Source: Diogma glabrata
Lineage: Eukaryota; Arthropoda; Insecta; Diptera; Cylindrotomidae
Assembly: GCA_963693315.1 (NCBI GenBank)
Contig: OY856186.1
Location: forward strand, 279,701,491 to 279,765,490
Reading direction: 5' to 3'
DNA: 64,000 bases
The notes under the pieces were generated by a model. The model searched no databases and had not been told where the DNA came from. It worked only from the letters and a program-made list of their open reading frames with translations. The position numbers were made by a program, and so were the translations under genes. The number at the start of each line of letters is the position of its first letter. Position 1 is the stretch's first letter. Positions 57,858 to 64,000 of the stretch are shown one piece after another.

Positions 57858-58365
57858 TTGTAGCATTACATGAATTATAAGCGTTCCATACTTGACTCAA
57901 ACAACAGCATATGTACAGATATAAAAGCTAATATCGCTGCAGGTAATCAAACTTTCTACTCAATTAAACCTCTCCTTGGATCACCGTATGTGTCAACTAA
58001 CACCAAACTCAAGTTATACAAGACATTGATTAAACTGTTTGTGAGGTATGTTTCACAAACCGGTACCCTTACACAAAATGGAATCGTATTTATCTGGATT
58101 TGAGCGTAAGATCCTACGCTACATTTTTGGTCCACTTAAGACAGATGATGGAGAGTACATAACCCGATATAACCTTCAGATATAACCTTCAAATAGAATT
58201 GCTTAGTTCGAGCATGTTCTACGAGCCAACTCACGATCCAACATGATTAAAAAATGTAAGTTATCATCTCAGAAAGGAGAGGAATGCTAGGTAGACCACG
58301 ACCACTATGGGAGACGGACGTTATGAATGAATTTAAAAAAATCGTCTGGAAATGACCGTGGTGAG
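57858..58365 (+). pseudogene. LINE reverse transcriptase C-terminal remnant
   Basis: Broken frames give NIAAGNQTFYSIKPLLGS, NTKLKLYKTLIKLFVRY, TGTLTQNG, FERKILRYIFGP and, near the end, LGRPRPLWETDVMNEF. This is the order of the thumb and post-RT region of insect LINE proteins that end with a KLYKTLI...ILR.IFGP...GRPR..W pattern. Several frameshifts; no RT core upstream. Distinct from LINE-1 and LINE-2. Confidence 0.7.
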
Positions 58366-59280
58366 TATTCCCAGCTGATTATGGTATTGGCATGCTAATA
58401 TATGTGGTATAAATACCACAAAAAAATTTTTGGCGATCTAGTCAGTATTATTTTATGCAAGATATTGCACGCGCAGTAGTTCAAAGAGTTTTTAAGGTAC
58501 CACCAAGTAATTTATTGGTATAATGAGAATGGATTTATTGGTATCTCTTGATATTATATACGTGTCTGGCACAAGAGTTTAATGTCAATTGAAGCTTAAA
58601 TAATACGAAAGTATTAAGTCTGCCAAGAAACGGAGCACTGTGTTTGAAGCAATGATTTAAAGAATTGGTCCCGAACTTCTTTAGATATTTATGGTTAACT
58701 TAACAAAAGTGTTCTCCCAACATAAACCTTAGAGCAGATATTAATTCCGTGATGAGTCCGTGTCATAATTCGTCCACTACAACACTCAGGTTACGGACAG
58801 ATGTCAAATATGGGATAAAGTGGTTGCGCTTAATCCTCTGGTAGTTATCATTTCTGCAACCATGAGATGCTTTCAACATAAAAAGCGGATAGCCAAGAAA
58901 TGTTATTCCTCAACTAGAAAAATGGCCTTAAGTTGTTTTTATGTCGAAAACATCTCATCAATCTTCTTAATGAAAGACGTTTTTATCTTATAAGTTATCT
59001 TATTGTTTTTCGTTCTCTTTTCTTTAGATATACATGTCTTAAAATTGAGTATAACTCTAAGTATCTAACTATCTTCAGAACTATTTTTATGACTATAAAT
59101 GTAACTGACTTAAAAATTATATTACCTTAGTATATATACATATCAGACCTTTATTTTCTGTTTTCTCAAATCTACAAAACATCTCATGAAATCTTCTTAT
59201 ACAACATGTTTATCAAAGTTACATAACATGCATAAAAAACTTGAGGTCAGTTTATTTCCTTAATAAATTAATATAATCGT
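58366..59280. other. AT-rich non-coding DNA
   Basis: Nothing supportable. It may include the decayed 3' part of the LINE at 57,858. Confidence 0.4.
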
Positions 59281-61213
59281 ATTACTTCGGTCTCAAAGAC
59301 CTAAGTATTACATTCATGAGCTCAAAGTCAAATTCTTACCCCCACTTTTTTTGACATTTCTCGACGTTTTAGGACCTCCTGATTCTAAAAAAGCAAAAAA
59401 AAAAAATGTATGTCTGTCTGCCGGCCGTCCGGCCGCCGTCATTACCTACGCTGCAGGGAAAACCGCTGGAGGGATTTCAAAATTTTTTTTTTCTAAAAAT
59501 AGGTTTACTCAAGGGACAGGTCCGAAAGGACGCTGTGTTCGATAACTGGACCGGAAGTGTGTCAAAAAAATCATTATGTGTGTCAAAAATAGCAAATTTT
59601 CATATTTTTGGCTTAAAAAACGTTCATTTTAAGTGATTACGAGTAGGAACATTAAATTTGGAGAGATCTTGATGGTAGGGATTGGTATGTGAGATCAAAA
59701 ACTAGATTATTGCATTATAAGTTTGTCAAAAAAATGTTGTCAAGTGTGTCAAAAGAGAGATTTTTGTTTATTTTTTTACCTTATTTTTTGGAAACAAAAT
59801 AAAATTGATTGTTTGTTAGAAATGAGATTTTATTATTATTATTGAGAATTATGGCATTATAAGTTTGTCAAAAAAATGTTGTCAAGTGTGTCAAAAGAGA
59901 GATTTTTATTTATTTTTACCCAATTTTTTGGAAAAAATAAAATTGTTTGTTTAAATGAAATTTTATTATTATTATTGAGAATTATGGCATTATAAGTTTG
60001 TCAAAAAAATGTTGTCAAGTGTGTCAAAAGAAAGATTTTTATTTATTTTTTTACCCAACTTTTTAGAAAAAAATAAAATTGTTTGGATTAAAATTTTATT
60101 ATTATTATTGAGAATTATGGCATTATAAGTTTGTCAAAAAACTGTTGTCAAGTGTGTCAAAAAATAATTTCATTTATTTTTTAGCCAATTTTTTGGAAAA
60201 AAAATATGGCTGTTTTTAGACGTAAATGTAATTGAAAATGAATTTGAACATGGAAATTTTTGAATTTGTTATAGTTTTTGAAATATTTTTGGAATTTTGA
60301 AAAAGTTTGTATTTTTAATTTTGTAATAATTTTTGCAATATTTTTAGAATTTCGGAAAAAGTTTTAATTTTTTGATTTCGTAAGGATTTTTGGAACATTT
60401 TTAGAATTTTGAAAAATTTTTAATTTTTGATTTTATTATAATTTTTGGAATTTTGAAAAAATTTTTAATTTTTGATTTTGTAATAATTTTTGCAATATTT
60501 TTAGAATTTTGGAAAAAGTTTGAATTTTTGGATTATCATTGGAATTTAGAAAAAGTTTCAATACATGATTTCATTCTGATTTTTGGAATTTTGAAAAAGG
60601 TTTCAATTTTTGATTTTGTTATAATTTTTGCAATATTTTTAGAATTTTGAAAAAAATAGAATTTTTTAATTTTATATATATATATTTAGAATTTTGAAAA
60701 ATGTTTCATTTTTGATTTTGTAAGAATTTTTGGAATATTTTTAGAATTTTGAAAAATTTTAAATTTTTGATTTTATTATAATTTTGAAAAAAGTTTTAAT
60801 TTTTGATTTTGTAATAATTTTTGCAATATGTTTAGAATTTTGGAAAAGCTTGAATTTTTAAGAATTTTTGGAAATTATCGGAATTTAGAAAAAGTTTAAA
60901 TATTTGATTTCATTCTAGTTTTTGGAATATTTTTGAAAAAGTTTGATTTTATTTAATTTAACACTATTTTTGGAATTTTGATTATAATTTTCCGGCAACG
61001 TATTGATATTTCGTGTTAGTTTTGTAATAAATTTTTAAACAGATATAAAAAATACTTGTACTTTAACAAGGAGTTATGTTTGATATACATTGCTGCCCAA
61101 AACTAAAAACCATGTCCTCGTGAAGGTTTTTTGCCAAAAACTATATCAAAATCCTTACCCAGACCGAAGTCTTGATATCTCAGAGCTGTGAGATTTCAGC
61201 CCCTCCATATTTT
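59281..61213. mobile_element. Tandem-rich element, copy B
   Basis: Same structure as 31,393-32,734 in the same orientation: attacttcggtct start, CTGTCTGCCGGCCGTCC tract, units of about 117-120 bp with gcattataagtttgtcaaaa (about 59,712, 59,855, 59,990 and 60,120), a long array of about 60-bp ttttggaattttgaaaaa units to 60,980, and the cccagaccgaagtcttgata ... cccctccatatttt end. It has more tandem units than copy A, so array size varies between copies. Confidence 0.82.
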
Positions 61214-61799
61214 CCTCATTAATTAAAAACAAAACAAAAATTTAATATTTTATGAAAATAAACAAAGTAAACAAAAATTTTTGAAAGACAAATTGTTGAA
61301 CTATATACCTATTAGAGCACAAGCCCGCGACGACCAGACCTTCGTTATTTTATAAAGGCTGAAAGTTATCAGCTCGTTATCAGAAAGTTATCACGGGCTC
61401 TTAGTCTATATATTTATTTATACAATATTTTATTATTTCATAAATAAATTTAGTTTCAATGTAATGAAAAAATTTAATGGTTTAAACTTGAAAATAAAAC
61501 AATTTATTTGTAATCAAATAAAATATTCGCTAAATTGAAAATAGTATTAAAAATAATATTTTTTATTCGCCTACATATTAAAGTGGTACTTAAATAATTT
61601 AGAAATAGAAATTTTTATCACAGCAACCATTAAATTCAAAATTTTGTAATACAATTAAAGTAACTGTTATTATTTGTTGTCATAGTTATACAATAATTTG
61701 GAAAAAATAACAAATATTTTCTCAAAGGTTACTTGTTCAACATGTTTTTATTTCAAAAATTATGCAGATTTATAATTTTGATTTAGAATAAACAATTTT

Positions 61800-62018
61800 T
61801 TCGGCAAACGGCTGTAAAGTTTAACTTTGCTGCCACTGAGGAGTAGGTAAAGTCTTACTTTTTAGCAGGCGGCTGCAAAAGTAACGTCATTTTTATTTTA
61901 TCTACCGGCGGCTGTAAAGTAACTTTCATATTTTTACGGCGGCTTTAAAGTAATTTTCATATTTTTACGGCGGCAGTAAAGTTATTTTCATATTTTTACG
62001 GCGGCTGTAAAGTAAAAT
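61800..62018. repeat. Minisatellite of about 33-35 bp (cggcggctgtaaagta units)
   Basis: Five or so units of tttttacggcggctgtaaag, then taactttcata, are regular from 61,900 to 62,015. More diverged units lie upstream (acggctgtaaagtttaactt, aggcggctgcaaaagtaac). GC-richer than its surroundings. Confidence 0.75.
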
Positions 62019-62344
62019 AACATGATATTATTAATTTGTTCAAAACAGAATGCATTTCAGTTCATTTTAATGAATTAAAATCAATAAAAATTAATTTCAG
62101 AAAATTTATTACCTAAAACATATTTATAAAAAATTTGATGCATTAATTTCATATTTTTAAACAAATTTAAACGTTTGCCGAAAAAATAGTGCATTGAATT
62201 CGGAGCTAAAGTGACTTTTTGTGTTTCGTTTATAATTGTCGGCATCCCTACGGTCGGCCGCCAAACTATAGAGTATAGACTCAACACAAAAAGTACAACT
62301 ATAGCTCCTAATTCAATAATATACTATTTTTAAAAATATTTTGC

Positions 62345-62485
62345 TAGCGGCGAATAAAAAATAATATATGACGCACGAACATAAGCTATTTTGGACTTAA
62401 TGTGTGTGCAAGTCTCGGCTAGCGCCTCGATTTGCAAACTCCATATACGTCCGAAATCTGTAGCTTTACGTCCTAGAATCAGATT
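62345..62485. repeat. Dispersed repeat (cgcctcgatttgc family), copy
   Basis: gctagcggcgaataaaaaat ... attttggacttaatgtg ... tagcgcctcgatttgcaaac ... tagctttacgtcctag. Counterparts at 43,678 and 11,490. No coding capacity. Confidence 0.6.
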
Positions 62486-62699
62486 GAAAATCATAAATAT
62501 TCAGATTTGGAGTTTAGAGATTAATCAATTTATGGATTATTGGGGTTATGTATGCATTACAGGGATAACAGTTTCCCCAAGTTTAACTGGAGATGCGGTT
62601 AAAATAATAGCTCTGTTTTTCATCACCCCAAACAGCAAGCATTGTGGTTTAGTGGCAATTTGTTAAATTTAGACCAGCTAAGGATATTTGCACGATCAA

Positions 62700-62960
62700 G
62701 GTTAATTTTGTCAATAATCATGGCAATATTTTTTTAAGCTTCGGATGCATAAATTTGAACATTATCTGCGGACATTGTTTTACAAAACTGAAATACACAT
62801 CATTAATACATAACACCAAAAATAGCGGCCCTAAAATTGATCCCTGGGGCATTCCAAATGTGAGATAACGCTCGTTGGATAAATCGTTGGGGTTGTTGGA
62901 CATGAGATTAGGAGGGTGGGAGTTTATGAGGATACTTTCCATTTTCATGTTTTTACTATA
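62700..62960 (-). pseudogene. LINE reverse transcriptase fragment (motif B region)
   Basis: The minus-strand frame includes NERYLTFGMPQGSILGPLF followed by LVLCINDVYFSF, the RT motif B region of Jockey/CR1-like LINEs. Motif C should follow but reads FKFMHPKLKK, with no YADD/FADD. An isolated decayed fragment, not derived from LINE-1 or LINE-2 here. Confidence 0.7.
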
Positions 62961-64000
62961 CAGTCTACGACATATAGTCCGACTGTACCACTTTTTTCTT
63001 ATCCACGAAGATTACGAACTCTTTTTTTCGATGTTTATAATAGGAAAAATTCATAGAAATACGGGAATACAACCGAATGTCATATGGAGTTGGCATTAAA
63101 ATTTAATTTGAGTTGGCGAAAAAAAATGTACATTAAGTTGGCCAATCTATTTCTAGTGAATATCAAAAAAACATGTGTTCTTGTTTTTGAATTCACGTTT
63201 GGTCATCCTAGATAGTTTTTTGTTGAAGGTAAAATATATTATATATGTAAATTTTAGTTGTTGGTGAATAAAAAACTATAGATTTTAAATTATAAAGTAA
63301 CATCGTTTAACCGAAAGATAATTTTTACTATTTGCGCAAACAATATGTTTATTGGACTAAGATTATTTAAGTAAATTAATTAATGTATTTATTAATCAAA
63401 TATTTTTTTTTAAAGAATATGCGTTTGTTTGTCCATCCAAAGACTGTACATAATAAATTATAGTTCGTGTTCCTCTAATTGAAGCAAAATAAATAATAAT
63501 TTTTCGAAATGTTCAGTAAACCAGATTTTACTTGCATGTTACCAATCTTACTTGATGTTGATTAAAGTTGAAAATTGGAACTTTAGATGTCCGTCATAAA
63601 GTGCGATTATTGGAATAATAGTCAATATATGCGCGTGCAATTTTATAATTAATGAACTAAAATAACCTAATTAAACTACCTAATATATGGATCCATCAAA
63701 TTTTTCTTTGTGAAAAGAATAAGATGTCTTAATGATGGTGTTATGAAAATTTAATACTAATTAAATTGTATGACGGCTCACGTAGTAATTATTTTTGGAA
63801 AGTTGGTTGAATACCTGAACTTGTTGCCTGTACTTTCAAGTTTGGGATGTGCATCGGTGGTAATTAAACTGATTTTATGGAGAATAAACGTGAGAGTAAC
63901 TGTGTAAAGACGTTCCAACGCTGGAGGTTGATCAGTTGGAGAGATTTCCGACCATCAGAAATTATAGTTGAAAACATAGAATAACTTAATCAAAAATATC
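62961..64000. other. AT-rich non-coding DNA
   Basis: No supportable feature to the end of the window. Confidence 0.45.

Noticed and set aside
58750..58785. tgatgagtccgtg, resembling the hammerhead ribozyme core
   Set aside because: The first core base is changed (GTGATGAG), stem II does not pair convincingly and the GAA and flanking stems are not in place. Chance match.

Overview
The window looks like AT-rich intergenic DNA of an insect, most likely a dipteran. The evidence is one spliced antigen 5-type CAP gene with short introns (65, 121 and 151 bp) and canonical GT-AG junctions, plus insect-type non-LTR retrotransposons, hAT and Tigger/pogo DNA transposons, a Helitron 3' end, and long AT-rich non-coding stretches. 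There is nothing bacterial: no operons and no Shine-Dalgarno-led gene runs. The species cannot be named from the sequence alone.

Layout. 0-5.7 kb: decayed RTE-type LINE and Tigger/pogo remnants, a small TIR element and a Helitron 3' terminus. 5.77-9.41 kb: a complete LINE ('LINE-1' here) with an intact 1007-residue endonuclease/reverse transcriptase ORF. 9.4-13.7 kb: AT-rich DNA with almost no features. 13.7-27.1 kb: a higher-order tandem array (period about 620 bp) invaded several times. One invader is a 5'-truncated LINE-1 copy, itself split by a Gypsy-type LTR-retrotransposon derivative whose single ORF joins gag and protease to an integrase tail. A second is an unclassified 636-bp insert. 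A third is a different LINE ('LINE-2', PHD-finger ORF1 plus EN-RT ORF2), whose ORF2 is split by a hAT element that contains a second hAT element. Both hATs have perfect 8-bp target duplications.

28.0-29.2 kb: the only convincing host gene, a four-exon secreted antigen 5-related CAP protein on the minus strand. 29.5-36.5 kb: foldback elements, a tandem-repeat-rich element, a decayed Polinton/Maverick fragment (packaging ATPase and a small downstream protein) and a 1.35-kb near-perfect inverted repeat. 38.8-41.7 kb: a second LINE-1 copy with internal deletions. 43.0-44.8 kb: two near-identical segments with long (TA)n tracts. 46.1 and 47.3 kb: core-promoter-like sites with no recognisable gene. 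49.2-51.2 kb: nested foldbacks. 54.9-57.2 kb: an element swollen by about 290-bp tandem repeats. 57.9-64 kb: RT remnants, a second copy of the tandem-rich element and a GC-richer minisatellite.

Apart from the CAP gene, the genes do not form a pathway; the window is a stratified record of transposition. Order of events can be read directly: tandem array first, LINE insertions next, then Gypsy and hAT insertions into the LINEs, then hAT into hAT. All identities were judged by eye; no alignment or database search was run.
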